A stretch of 45,614 nt of DNA from Clostridia bacterium (GCA_017540175.1 JAFYBN010000047.1:1-45614), one strand, 5' to 3'. Numbered from the stretch's first letter, positions 23,923 to 31,888 are shown. Program-made: numbers and translations. Notes: a model not told the origin generated them from the sequence alone.

Positions 23923-24818
23923 CGAAGCGTTTCCTTTCCGGGCTCCTTCCCGCGCTTGCCCGAAAGCACATGCTTCAGGGAAGCGGGAAGCCCGAGATAT
24001 ACGATATTTTTGACGATCGGCGTGCAGGGGTGCGACGGATCGAGCTTTTCCGCCGCCTCGCCCGCCTTCTCGAGTCCGATGGGAACGGACACGGAAAGCG
24101 CGCTTTTGAGCACGTCCGAGAGCGCGCCGTCCGAGAGCGCGAGGTCTCCCCAGCCGGCGTAGAGGGGGTTGTAGCGTTTCTTTTTCACGTCTTCGGGGAG
24201 GTCGTCCGCCGCGTCGCACAGATAGACGAAGCGCCCGATCCCGTCTCCGAGGGCGCGCGCCGTCTGTGCCGCTTCCCCTTCGAGCCCGAGGGAGAAGAGC
24301 CAGCCGAGCAGGTCTCCGAAGCACGCGGCGGTCTCGTCCGCCGAGGGACAGTTCTCCTTTTCGAGCGCCCCGAGCGCGTCGAGGCGCGTGAAGACGCCCT
24401 GTGTCGTGCCCTCGGGGAGCAGTTTTTGCGCGCGTGCGCTCATCGAGGCGGCGAAGGGCCGCGCAAGGCGCGCGCGAAGACGGCTGATCCCCCGCTCGTC
24501 GGCGAGATCGTCCGCGTTTTTCCCGTAGACCAGCGCTGCCGACACCGCCGCCGAGAAGCGCAGCGCCGGGGAGGAATCCGCGGCGAGGCGCTTTTTCACG
24601 GGATGCACGGGACAGCGCACGGGACGGAAAACGGGTTCCTCTTCCAAAAGGATCATCCGCACCGCGGCGAAAAACGTAAAATCATAGGAGAGCGTCAGAC
24701 GGGACGATTGTCCCGTGACCCTGCCCATTTCCCGGCACAGCCCGCAGTAGAGCGCGCGGTACCGCTCCGCCTGTGCCACCTTCAGCTCCGGGGTAAAAGG
24801 CTTCACATATCCGAACAT
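23919..24818 (-). CDS. DUF5685 family protein
   Basis: This 299-residue protein begins MFGYVKPFTPELKVAQAERYRALYCGLCREMG and has the YDFTF segment, which I recognise as typical of DUF5685. Other conserved-looking residues include the CPVHP motif and C-terminal half stretches VYLCDAADDLPEDVKKKRYNP, where DAADD recalls metal-binding acidic motifs of all-helical enzymes. No function is established. In many Clostridia it is linked with a J-domain gene, as here with a 4-base overlap. The start was chosen at 24818 with GGGAGA upstream; a longer in-frame extension has no coding character. Confidence 0.8.
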   Translation of the reverse strand: MFGYVKPFTPELKVAQAERYRALYCGLCREMGRVTGQSSRLTLSYDFTFFAAVRMILLEEEPVFRPVRCPVHPVKKRLAADSSPALRFSAAVSAALVYGKNADDLADERGISRLRARLARPFAASMSARAQKLLPEGTTQGVFTRLDALGALEKENCPSADETAACFGDLLGWLFSLGLEGEAAQTARALGDGIGRFVYLCDAADDLPEDVKKKRYNPLYAGWGDLALSDGALSDVLKSALSVSVPIGLEKAGEAAEKLDPSHPCTPIVKNIVYLGLPASLKHVLSGKRGKEPGKETLR

Positions 24819-24952
24819 CCGGTGTCTCCCATCACAATTTAGATTATCGTACCGCACGGGCGCGATTTTTGCAAGGGATGATTTGTAAATATATTTGCAA
24901 AAATCCTGTGATTCCCGCGGAAAGCGGACGCGCGCGCCGTGGGCGAACCTTC

Positions 24953-24982
24953 TTGACAGCGCTTTGCTCCCTGTGCTATAAT
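24953..24982 (+). promoter_or_regulatory. Promoter of the first SHOCT-like membrane gene
   Basis: TTGACA (24953-24958) and TATAAT (24977-24982) are both perfect, spaced by 18 bases. They lie about 115 bases upstream of the start at 25097. Confidence 0.8.
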
Positions 24983-25096
24983 ACGGTTGACGGGGATTCT
25001 GCGCGCGGCCGTCTTGCCGACTCGTGCGCGGACGCGTCCCCGGGCGTTTTGGCCGCAGGGAGCGATCCTCTGCACGGCGCGGAAAGGAGAGTGCAT

Positions 25097-25954
25097 ATGA
25101 CTGCACAGGCGACGACGAAAACAGGCATCCGGAATACGCCCCTCATTCTGACCTTTCTGATCATCGCGGCGGCGCTGATAACCTATTCGTTCGTCAGCAC
25201 GCTCGTCGATATGATCCGAAATTTGAAATTGATCGCGGCAATATCCTCCCGACAGACTGTGGGTCAGGTGCCGTCCGCCCCCGCAAGCAGCATTCTCGCG
25301 TATGTTTTCAACTACATTTTCGCCTTGGCGTCCGATGCGTTTCTCCTGTTCGCCTGCGTCTTCGCCGCCGTGCGCGTCGGCTCCGAGAGAAGGACACTGT
25401 ATCCGTCGATGAGCGTTGTCTGGAGCTGCCTCGGCGTGAGCTTTTGGTTCAATGTCCTCAGCCGCCTTCTGGTTTTCGGGATGGATGCGTATTATTACAG
25501 CGGCGTACACCTGCAGATCACGCTGTTTTATCTGATCTGCGACATGATTTGCGCGGTTCTGTGCATGATTCCGGAGATCGATCCGATCCCGAAAAAGCAA
25601 ACGGTCGTCCTCATCTTTCTGCTGTCATTTCTCGGGCTCCGATTCCTGTTATCCGCCGCGACGATCATTTTGCTGTTTTCCGAGTCCATTGCTGTCCCGT
25701 GGAGCACCATCTTGAACTCTGTATTGTGGGCAACGGGCAATTCGCTTCTTTTTGCCGCTTTTTTGATCCTTGTCCGCCGCAGCAAAGCGCTCTTCTTTCC
25801 CGAAACAGCGCTCCCCTTCTCCGGATCGGAACCCGGCTCCGCGGCGATGAGCCCGGAGGAAGAGCTCGCGCTTCTGGACAAAAAACTGGTCGCCGGTCAG
25901 TACACCCCCGACGAATACATGCGTCTCCGCGCCGAAATCTTATCCCGCCTGTAA
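25097..25954 (+). CDS. Membrane protein with C-terminal SHOCT-like helix pair, paralogue 1
   Basis: This 285-residue protein has about six hydrophobic segments spread over residues 15-240. A cytoplasmic tail follows: SPEEELALLDKKLVAGQYTPDEYMRLRAEILSRL. The tail fits the short C-terminal (SHOCT) pattern: a helix, a Gly turn, then T/SxEEF/Y and a second helix. SHOCT modules are thought to mediate oligomerisation. The ATG follows AAAGGAG. It has its own promoter and is followed by a strong terminator. The next two genes share the same architecture. No transport or enzymatic motif is seen. Confidence 0.75.
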   Translation: MTAQATTKTGIRNTPLILTFLIIAAALITYSFVSTLVDMIRNLKLIAAISSRQTVGQVPSAPASSILAYVFNYIFALASDAFLLFACVFAAVRVGSERRTLYPSMSVVWSCLGVSFWFNVLSRLLVFGMDAYYYSGVHLQITLFYLICDMICAVLCMIPEIDPIPKKQTVVLIFLLSFLGLRFLLSAATIILLFSESIAVPWSTILNSVLWATGNSLLFAAFLILVRRSKALFFPETALPFSGSEPGSAAMSPEEELALLDKKLVAGQYTPDEYMRLRAEILSRL

Positions 25955-25962
25955 ACCGCTGT

Positions 25963-25993
25963 GCCCGGGGCTCCCTCCCGGGCCTTCTTTTTT
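25963..25993 (+). terminator. Intrinsic terminator after paralogue 1
   Basis: The stem GCCCGGG/CCCGGGC (25963-25969 and 25977-25983) is followed by CTTCTTTTTT. Confidence 0.85.
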
Positions 25994-26023
25994 GACGGAA
26001 TGCTCCGCGCCCGCGAAACATTC

Positions 26024-26053
26024 TTGACATCTCCCGGCGGGACGTGGTACAAT
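26024..26053 (+). promoter_or_regulatory. Promoter of paralogues 2 and 3
   Basis: TTGACA (26024-26029) and TACAAT (26048-26053) are spaced by 18 bases. Confidence 0.75.
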
Positions 26054-26108
26054 AAAGCAGCATCGCGCCGACCGCGAAAACCGCGGCGGCACGGAAAGGA
26101 AATCAGAG

Positions 26109-26936
26109 ATGAATGCGACCGAGAACCCGATCCGATACAAACCCGCCGTACTGGCTTTATTTGCCGTTTCGGCATTTGCATGTTTTTACTTATTGGGTTA
26201 CACCATAAGCACGCTTCTCCCCATTTTGCCTCTGATCGGTCTGATCAGCTCACCCACGGTTGTAATCGTCTTTCTGCTCTTTATGGTCATGATCGCGATC
26301 AATCTTTTCATCTGCGTTTTTGCCTGCGTTCGGATATACCGCTTTCAAAAACCGCTGAACAGCACCGTAACCGTCCTGTACATCGCTTACATCGTGTATT
26401 TTTCGATCAGCGGGCTGAGCACTCTCGTCGATTCGGGCTACGCACCGGCGTCCGGAGGCTCCGGGGCAGCCATAATTATCCTGCTTTCCCTCTTTGTTCT
26501 GCCGCTCATAAAACCGAGCCCGACCAAATACATCGTTTGCCTCGCCATTCTCCTGTCTCTCCTGGGGCTCGGGATGATCGCGCAGCTTCCGCAGCTCCGC
26601 GAATACAGCGCCCCGCAGCTGAGCGCCTATTTCATCAGCATACCCCAGCTCATCGCTGTCCTGGTCCTGATCGCCGGCAACAAAGAGCATTTCTACGGCA
26701 CGCAGACGACGATGAGCGGCGAGCGGCAGATTTCGCGCGCCGAGCTTGACGAGCTTATTCAGACGGAACCGCGGGAAGCGATGCTCACGCTCCGCAGAAT
26801 GCTGGATGACGGCGAAATCACGCCGGATGAATTCAAAACGCTCCGCTCGAAGATCCGCTCCGACGATTCCGGAATGCCGACAGACGAATACCGGCCGCAC
26901 GGCGGGCAGGATCCGCGTCCGGGCGGAGAGGCATGA
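26109..26936 (+). CDS. Membrane protein with C-terminal SHOCT-like helix pair, paralogue 2
   Basis: This 275-residue protein has about six membrane segments. A cytoplasmic tail carries TEPREAMLTLRRMLDDGEITPDEFKTLRSKI (about 217-247), a SHOCT-like helix pair. The segment PREAM-[LI]-TL-x-R-x-LD-x-G-x-IT recurs almost exactly at the end of the next protein, which is direct evidence that the two tails are homologous. The GC content of the membrane part looks lower than that of the neighbours. The start at 26109 follows a GGAAAGGAAAT ribosome site, and the gene leads a two-gene operon. No function is recognised. Confidence 0.75.
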   Translation: MNATENPIRYKPAVLALFAVSAFACFYLLGYTISTLLPILPLIGLISSPTVVIVFLLFMVMIAINLFICVFACVRIYRFQKPLNSTVTVLYIAYIVYFSISGLSTLVDSGYAPASGGSGAAIIILLSLFVLPLIKPSPTKYIVCLAILLSLLGLGMIAQLPQLREYSAPQLSAYFISIPQLIAVLVLIAGNKEHFYGTQTTMSGERQISRAELDELIQTEPREAMLTLRRMLDDGEITPDEFKTLRSKIRSDDSGMPTDEYRPHGGQDPRPGGEA

Positions 26937-26961
26937 GCGGCGGCACGCAGGGAGGATCGCC

Positions 26962-27984
26962 ATGGAAGAAAAAAAGCACGTCAAAATCCCGCTCAAGGTC
27001 AAGCGCGCCTTTCTGTTGATCGTCTTCATCGGTCTGACGGTTTTTTCGGTGTACGCCTCGTTTCGCTGGCTTCTGAAATCCGTTTCCGCGAAATCGGTGG
27101 ATTTCACCCTCTACGTCGGCATCGTTCTGCGTCTGGTCTCGATCCTCTTCATCTTCACGGTGAAAATGAGGTTTGAGCGGATCATCAAAATCGTTTTCGC
27201 TTCACTGCTCGCGCTTCATCTGCTTGAGCTGCTGTTCGGCGCGCGTCCGGAGGCCGCCCTCGAAAAAGCGGTCTGGTACGCCGCCGGTCTGCTTGCCGCC
27301 GCGGCTCTCGTCTTCGCGCTCGTGAAGCGGGACAACGGGAGCTTCGTCGCCGCGTCCTCCGTTCTGCTCGCGGCGAGCGTGCTCCGGGCGCTGTCCCCCC
27401 TCATCGCGGGATCGGATTCCGCGTCTCTTGTCTCGTCCCTCGTGCAGATGCCCCTGTTCTACGCCGCTCTGCTGCTTCTGGTCCTCTTCAACCGGGTCCT
27501 GTTTGCCCACGCGCACGAAAGCGATCCGCGCGGGGAGGGAGAGGAAGGCGTCCCGACCCGGAAGGAGGAGGAGTACGCGGACGCCGTCCGACTCCTTCAG
27601 CAGCAGCTTGAGGACGGCAGGATCTCCCCCGTCGAATACCGGACACGCCGCGCTGCGGCGGAAGCCGCCTTCGGCATACGGACCGAAGCACCCGAGCGCA
27701 AACCCCGGGAGGAGTCTGCGGGCAGGCTCATGCTCAAAAAGCAGCTTGAAGAGGGCGCGCTGAGCCCGGAGGAATACGAGGAGCTTCTCTATTCCCTTCC
27801 CGACCCGCGCCGCGGCATGCGTCCCTCCGACGAAGACGGGGAGCGGGACGATCCGCTTCCGACTCTCGACGAGTTCCGGGCGATGGATCCGCGGGAGGCG
27901 ATGATCACCCTGATCCGACAGCTCGATGGGGGCGGGATCACCGCGGAGGAATACGAATCGCTCTTTTCCGCTCTCTTTGCCTGA
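26962..27984 (+). CDS. Membrane protein with three SHOCT-like helix pairs, paralogue 3
   Basis: This 340-residue protein has about six hydrophobic segments within residues 12-180. Its long soluble tail contains three tandem SHOCT-like units. The first is VRLLQQQLEDGRISPVEYRTRR. The second is MLKKQLEEGALSPEEYEELLYSL. The third is PREAMITLIRQLDGGGITAEEYESLF, and is nearly identical in pattern to the tail of the preceding protein. The ATG follows GGGAGG, 25 bases after the upstream stop. Multiplied SHOCT units suggest a scaffold or oligomer-forming role. The tail is acidic between the units (SDEDGERDD). Confidence 0.75.
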   Translation: MEEKKHVKIPLKVKRAFLLIVFIGLTVFSVYASFRWLLKSVSAKSVDFTLYVGIVLRLVSILFIFTVKMRFERIIKIVFASLLALHLLELLFGARPEAALEKAVWYAAGLLAAAALVFALVKRDNGSFVAASSVLLAASVLRALSPLIAGSDSASLVSSLVQMPLFYAALLLLVLFNRVLFAHAHESDPRGEGEEGVPTRKEEEYADAVRLLQQQLEDGRISPVEYRTRRAAAEAAFGIRTEAPERKPREESAGRLMLKKQLEEGALSPEEYEELLYSLPDPRRGMRPSDEDGERDDPLPTLDEFRAMDPREAMITLIRQLDGGGITAEEYESLFSALFA

Positions 27985-28070
27985 TTTCCTTCACCCGGTG
28001 CCGTTCCGGCGTCCGCCGCTCCCTCCGCTTTCCCGTTTTTCCCGCCGCAAGAAATTTTTCATACCCTCTT

Positions 28071-28100
28071 GACAAACCGGGGAAACTGTGGTAATATAAT
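28071..28100 (+). promoter_or_regulatory. Promoter of the Gly-Arg-His tRNA cluster
   Basis: TTGACA (28071-28076) and TATAAT (28095-28100) are spaced by 18 bases, 26 bases ahead of the first tRNA. Confidence 0.8.
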
Positions 28101-28125
28101 ATGCGTTCGATGGAGCGGGACATAT

Positions 28126-28196
28126 GCGAGTGTAGTTCAGTGGTAGAATTCCAGCCTTCCAAGCTGGTTATGTGGGTTCGATTCCCATCACTCGCT
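28126..28196 (+). tRNA. tRNA-Gly (TCC)
   Basis: A 71-base cloverleaf has acceptor arms GCGAGTG and CACTCGC, anticodon loop CTTCCAA with TCC, and a T-loop GGGTTCGATTCCC. CCA is not encoded. Confidence 0.95.
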
Positions 28197-28200
28197 TGAT

Positions 28201-28277
28201 GTGCCTTTAGCTCAGCTGGATAGAGCAACTGCCTTCTAAGCAGTAGGTCGAGGGTTCGAGTCCCCCAAGGCACGCCA
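28201..28277 (+). tRNA. tRNA-Arg (TCT)
   Basis: A 77-base cloverleaf has acceptor arms GTGCCTT/AAGGCAC, anticodon TCT in CTTCTAA, and a standard T-arm. The 3' CCA is encoded (28275-28277), unlike the two flanking tRNAs. Confidence 0.95.
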
Positions 28278-28357
28278 TCGGTCAAGCCGGAGGACGGATC
28301 CTCGGGTCTTCTCATCCGGTGTTCGACATACGCTGCCCCCACACGGCAGCGGCATAT

Positions 28358-28432
28358 GGTGGAATTAGCTCAGTTGGTTAGAGCGCCAGGTTGTGGCCCT
28401 GGAGGCCGTGGGTTCGAGTCCCATATTTCACC
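28358..28432 (+). tRNA. tRNA-His (GTG)
   Basis: The anticodon GTG lies in TTGTGGC. The extra 5' G at 28358 can pair with C at 28432, as expected for the histidine-specific G-1:C73 pair. The acceptor is GTGGAAT/ATTTCAC, with one G-T pair. Confidence 0.93.
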
Positions 28433-28434
28433 CT

Positions 28435-28476
28435 ATCCGCGCGCGGTTCTTGAAGAAGGATCGGCGCGGATTTTTT
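28435..28476 (+). terminator. Terminator of the tRNA cluster
   Basis: The stem ATCCGCGC/GCGCGGAT (28435-28442 and 28464-28471) is followed by T5. Confidence 0.75.
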
Positions 28477-28516
28477 GTTTTCTTCCTATGCAGGAAGCGG
28501 CGTGCGGTTTGCGTCA

Positions 28517-28961
28517 AAGAGGACGCTGCCCCTTGCCTCGCGGACGAGGGAGTTAAAGAGAATAACGAGGGCTGCTTTCTCCCGCTCCGGCGGGGGGAGT
28601 TTGCTGAAACCGCATGTTCTTTTAGGAAACAAACGCTGCGCCCGAGTTCGCTTTGCGAACTCGGGGAATTCGCGCGCAGCGCGACTGCCGTGCCGACGCT
28701 GTCGCACTCGGCGCGGCGAACTTCCGTGTTTGTGGTACGAGATATTGTCCTGCGCGGACGGCGGTACGGGGGAAGTCTGCTAAAACCGCATGTTCTTGCT
28801 TTAGGAAACAAACGCTGCGCGTTTGGGAATTACGGATTTGTATTGCCCTGCGCGGGCGGCGGCACGGAGGGGCAGCTCAGGCCGCATCCCCTCTGTGCGG
28901 GTCCCCTTGGCCATTACATCTGCGATTCTCTCACATCAAAAGCGGCTCCGATTCGTTTGCG
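28517..28961 (+). repeat. Nested palindromic repeat, copy B (left arm)
   Basis: Modules occur in order. First is a CCCCTTGCCTCGC block (28530-28542), then a GGAGTTTGCTGAAACCGCATG block. A core module follows whose left half is at 28625-28641. It is interrupted by the same hairpin pair as copy A (28642-28682), which is itself interrupted by 35 bases at 28683-28717. An uninterrupted core module lies at 28801-28862. The arm then carries a GCACGGAGGGG/CCCCTCTGTGC hairpin and GGGTCCCCTTGGCCATT. The same order is found inverted at 29600-30110. Confidence 0.75.
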
Positions 28962-29599
28962 GCACAGATCAGCCGAAACTCTCAGCGACTGCGGCTCTCG
29001 AATCGTCAACTGAAACATTGCAATTCGCGCCCGCGCGAATTTGAGCGCGACTGCGTCGGCGCGGCGATCCAAATTCGCGAATTACAGGCCGCGTCAAGCT
29101 TCGGCGGTATCGCTCAACAGCCTCGCGCACATGGGGTCTGCTTAAATCTGCTATGTCTGTCGGCATTTCAGCGCGCCGAAAAGTGCGGCTTTCCTTGCCT
29201 GCTCAGCGAACGCGGGTGAGGAATCCTGCGGAGCCGCGTTAAAGCGCGTGCTTGTCTTTGCTTCAGTTATCGCGAGAATGGAATGCGGCGCAGATCGCGT
29301 CACCTTTCAGCACAGCATCCTATTCTCGCGACAGCAAACAAAAAGACTCGCTGAACATAAACGCGGTTCCGCAGGATTTTCTACCCGCGTTAGCTGCGCG
29401 AAAAGAAACGACATTACTTTACGTGCGCTGGAACGCGAACAGGTTCAGCAGATTTCAGCAGACATACACCCGCGAGGATGCACCTTAAACGTAAGTTGAC
29501 AACCAAACGCGTCCTGTAATCAAACGCGCTCGTCTTCACAAAAGGTTTCAGCTTCAGGAAATCAGGCCGCGATGAAATGCAATATTATACAGCTAACTC

Positions 29600-30110
29600 C
29601 GTGCGCTTCGCAATCGGAGCCGCTTCGGAGAATCAAGAACAACAAATTGAATGGCCAAGGGGACCCGCACAGAGGGCCACTTTCGCTTGCGAAAGTAGGC
29701 GGCCATGAGCTGCCCCTCCGTGCCGCCGTCCGCGCAGGACAATACAAATCCGTAATTCCCAAACGCGCAGCGTTTGTTCCCTAAAAGAATATGTGGTTTC
29801 TACAGACTCCACCCCCGCCGTCCGCCGCATCGACGCAGTCATGCTGGACAATTCAAATCCATAACTCTCAAACGCGAAACGTTTGTTCCTTAAAAATATG
29901 CGGTTTGAAGTAAAGAAATATTCCTTAGAAGCCCTCTCCGTCACGCGCGCCGACGCAGTCGCGCCCGGCGTGCCGCCTCTCCCACGCGCCAAGTGCGACA
30001 GCGTCGGCACGGCAGTCGCACCGGCGAGGCAGGGGAAAGCCTTCGTTATTTGTGATGACCCCCTCGCCGGCGAGGCAAGAAGGCAGCGTTTTTTGAAGCG
30101 AATCGTACAA
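29600..30110 (-). repeat. Nested palindromic repeat, copy C (right arm, inverted)
   Basis: Read on the minus strand, this arm starts with GCAG..CCTTGCCTCGCC blocks (30018-30090) and a long GCGACTGCCGTGCCGACG module (29990-30022). A diverged core module follows (29815-29896), interrupted by a short CGACTGCGTCG palindrome. An intact core module (29723-29786) comes next. The arm ends with the GCACGGAGGG/CCCTCTGTGC hairpin, which carries an extra ACTTTCGC/GCGAAAGT hairpin, and GGGTCCCCTTGGCCATT. It faces copy B. Confidence 0.72.
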
Positions 30111-30172
30111 CCGCGAGGCATCACGGCGGTCTGTTTGAAATGAAGCGGATACCCCGGAATCCTCCCCAAAAC

Positions 30173-30216
30173 AAAAAAAGGAGCGCGCGGCATGCCTCCG
30201 GGCATGTCCGCGCTCC
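30173..30216 (-). terminator. Terminator after barstar
   Basis: On the minus strand, GGAGCGCG pairs with CGCGCTCC around an inner ATGCC/GGCAT stem. T7 (30173-30179) follows. Confidence 0.8.
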
Positions 30217-30229
30217 GCGGGCGGCGGTC

Positions 30230-30508
30230 TCAGGAGAGGATCACACGGAACCTCTCGTCCTCCCGTTCGATATCCCCCAGCAGGCGCAGAAACGCGTCCG
30301 CGTACCCTCCGAGGTTCTCGCGCAGCAGATCGACGCGCAAAATCTCCATCGTCAGCGCCCCCGCCGGGAGGATCTCCCCGCGCAGAACGTCGTTCAGCGC
30401 GTCGAGATTGCGTCCGAAGTATTCCGGCGTGCCGAGGTGCTTCTCAAGGGCGCTGTAAAGTGTCGCCCTGTCCAGGATCGCCCCGCCGTTCAGCATCACG
30501 TATTTCAT
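30230..30508 (-). CDS. Barstar-family ribonuclease inhibitor
   Basis: This 92-residue cytosolic protein resembles barstar. The barnase-binding helix is visible as YFGRNLDALNDVLRG, where D36 and D40 correspond to the key Asp35 and Asp39 of barstar. The start lies one base after the barnase stop codon, so the two are translationally coupled. It should neutralise any barnase that fails to be exported. The gene ends with a strong terminator, closing the fba/thioesterase/barnase cluster. Confidence 0.88.
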   Translation of the reverse strand: MKYVMLNGGAILDRATLYSALEKHLGTPEYFGRNLDALNDVLRGEILPAGALTMEILRVDLLRENLGGYADAFLRLLGDIEREDERFRVILS

Positions 30509-30509
30509 C

Positions 30510-31166
30510 TCATTCCTCCCCGTAGAGCAGTTCGAAGGTCTCGTAGTGATCCCCGCTGTAGTAGATCAGACCGTCGTTTGACCAGACGATCCGCTTTGCC
30601 CCGCGGGATGATCTGCCGAGCGTGCCGATGTCGCATTCGTAGTAGGACCTGCCCTTTTTCTTCGGGAGCAGACCTTCGTAATTGCCGAAATACGTCCCGC
30701 CGATGCACTTGCCGGGAGCGAACCGCTCCAGCGAGCCGCCCGTCCATCCGAGATTTTCCGCTTCCTTCTTCGTGATATAGTTCGAGGGCAGCTTGCCGTA
30801 GGTGTGCAGGTACAGGGCGACGTTTTCCTTGTCGTCATAGACGCCGTTTTCGTCGATGACGGGCTCCGGCTCGGGCGCTTCCGTCTCGGGTTTCGGCGCT
30901 TCCGTCTCCGGCTTCGGTGCTTCCGTCTCCGGCTTCGGCGCTTCCGTCTCCGGCTTCGGCGCTTCCGTCTCCGGGGCTTTTGTTTCCGGGTCGTTCAGTT
31001 TCAGCTCATTCCACCCGGAGTTTTCACCGGACTGACCGGCAGCCGTCGATCCTGATCCGGCTCCGGAGACCGGTCCGACCGGCGCGGCGCAGGACAAAAG
31101 GCTCATGAAAAGCAGGACGGCAAGCAGCAGGGATATCGCCTTCACGGCGCTTTTTTTCATTCTCAT
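30510..31166 (-). CDS. Lipid-anchored barnase-type ribonuclease
   Basis: This 218-residue secreted ribonuclease has a signal peptide with lipobox LLS-C26, so it should be tethered to the outer face of the membrane. A 21-base tandem repeat encodes a PETEAPK stalk (residues about 61-101). The catalytic domain (about 112-218) follows barnase closely: NYITK (K133, like Lys27), E177 (Glu73), R188 (Arg83), R192 (Arg87) and H207 (His102). Barnase Arg59 is replaced by Tyr163. The ATG overlaps the stop of the thioesterase (ATGA), with GGAGG upstream. Surface RNA degradation or a contact-dependent toxin role are both possible. Neither is shown. Confidence 0.88.
   Translation of the reverse strand: MRMKKSAVKAISLLLAVLLFMSLLSCAAPVGPVSGAGSGSTAAGQSGENSGWNELKLNDPETKAPETEAPKPETEAPKPETEAPKPETEAPKPETEAPEPEPVIDENGVYDDKENVALYLHTYGKLPSNYITKKEAENLGWTGGSLERFAPGKCIGGTYFGNYEGLLPKKKGRSYYECDIGTLGRSSRGAKRIVWSNDGLIYYSGDHYETFELLYGEE
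30874..30977. repeat. 21-bp tandem repeat in the barnase stalk
   Basis: About five copies of a 21-base unit encode the heptapeptide PETEAPK. The copies are almost identical at the DNA level, which suggests recent expansion and likely length variation between strains. Confidence 0.85.
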
Positions 31167-31888
31167 TCAATCGCCTCCAGTATGATTTCGGCTTCGACGT
31201 TCGTCTGCCCGTTCTCGCGGATCGTGCGGACATAGTACACCCCGTCGCTCTGCCCGACGTAGAACTTCAGCGTCTCGCCGAGCGGGGCTTCGGACAGGAA
31301 GGAAATGCCGAGGGAGATGACCCGCTGTCCCTTCATGTCCGTACCGAGACATCCGCAGAGGATGTCCGGGTATCGGGTGTTGTTCATGTGCCCGTTGAGA
31401 TCGATGTCGGCGTATTCCACCGTCCGCTCTCCCACGAGCGCGAGTCCGACGTCCTCCGGGATGCGGAAGCGCGCGGGCAGATCGAGCTCGAGCATTTCGT
31501 CCTGACCGTAATGCAGATCGAACTCCGCGACGCGGTGGAGCTTTCTGTCCGCGATGGAGCAGAGCGCCCAGACCGAAACCGCCTCCGCGACGATCACGCC
31601 GTCGCGCACGGCACGGTAGCACCGTCCGAACTGTACGCCGCGGGACTCGGTCGCCCACGACTGTACGACGATTTTTTCATGCGAATAAAGAGGCGCGTAC
31701 ACGCTCATGCGGATGCGGCTCAGAACAAAGGAAAAGCCCGCGTTCATGAGCTCCATGTAGGAGGGTCCGTCCTGCTCCATCTGGCTGTTCGCCGCGTCCT
31801 GCATGTAGCGCAGCAGACTCGATGCGGACACGATGTTGTTCACGTCCACGTCGTTCGCGTTGACTCTGTATTCGCCCGTCCATTTCAT
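31163..31888 (-). CDS. Acyl-ACP thioesterase
   Basis: This 241-residue protein has a double hotdog fold of the bacterial acyl-ACP thioesterase (FatA-like) family. It would release fatty acids from acyl carrier protein. The N-terminal segment RVNANDVDVNNIVSASSLLRYMQDAA and the catalytic region YADIDLNGHMNNTRYPD, with Asn and His, are intact. The start has AAAGGAG 11 bases upstream. It lies downstream of fba and its terminator, with no clear promoter of its own. Its stop overlaps the barnase start. The linkage of lipid metabolism with a surface nuclease looks incidental. Confidence 0.88.
   Translation of the reverse strand: MKWTGEYRVNANDVDVNNIVSASSLLRYMQDAANSQMEQDGPSYMELMNAGFSFVLSRIRMSVYAPLYSHEKIVVQSWATESRGVQFGRCYRAVRDGVIVAEAVSVWALCSIADRKLHRVAEFDLHYGQDEMLELDLPARFRIPEDVGLALVGERTVEYADIDLNGHMNNTRYPDILCGCLGTDMKGQRVISLGISFLSEAPLGETLKFYVGQSDGVYYVRTIRENGQTNVEAEIILEAIE

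Larger units (their letters stand above)
28433..30229. other. 1.8-kb non-coding stretch with inverted repeat arms
   Basis: No frame in this stretch looks like a protein gene. Apart from the tRNA terminator and the barstar terminator at its ends, it holds two arms of about 450-510 bases (28517-28961, and 29600-30110 inverted). The arms share the same modules in the same order. Between them is a spacer of about 640 bases (28962-29599), visibly richer in AT than the surroundings, in which I see short palindromes but no gene. Confidence 0.6.

Noticed and set aside
28653-29219. Open frame of 188 codons after the tRNA cluster
   Set aside because: It passes through the palindromic repeat modules, has no ribosome site and its translation is arbitrary.
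29248-29499. Small genes in the spacer between the repeat arms
   Set aside because: Overlapping short frames occur in two phases, with no ribosome sites or recognisable domains.
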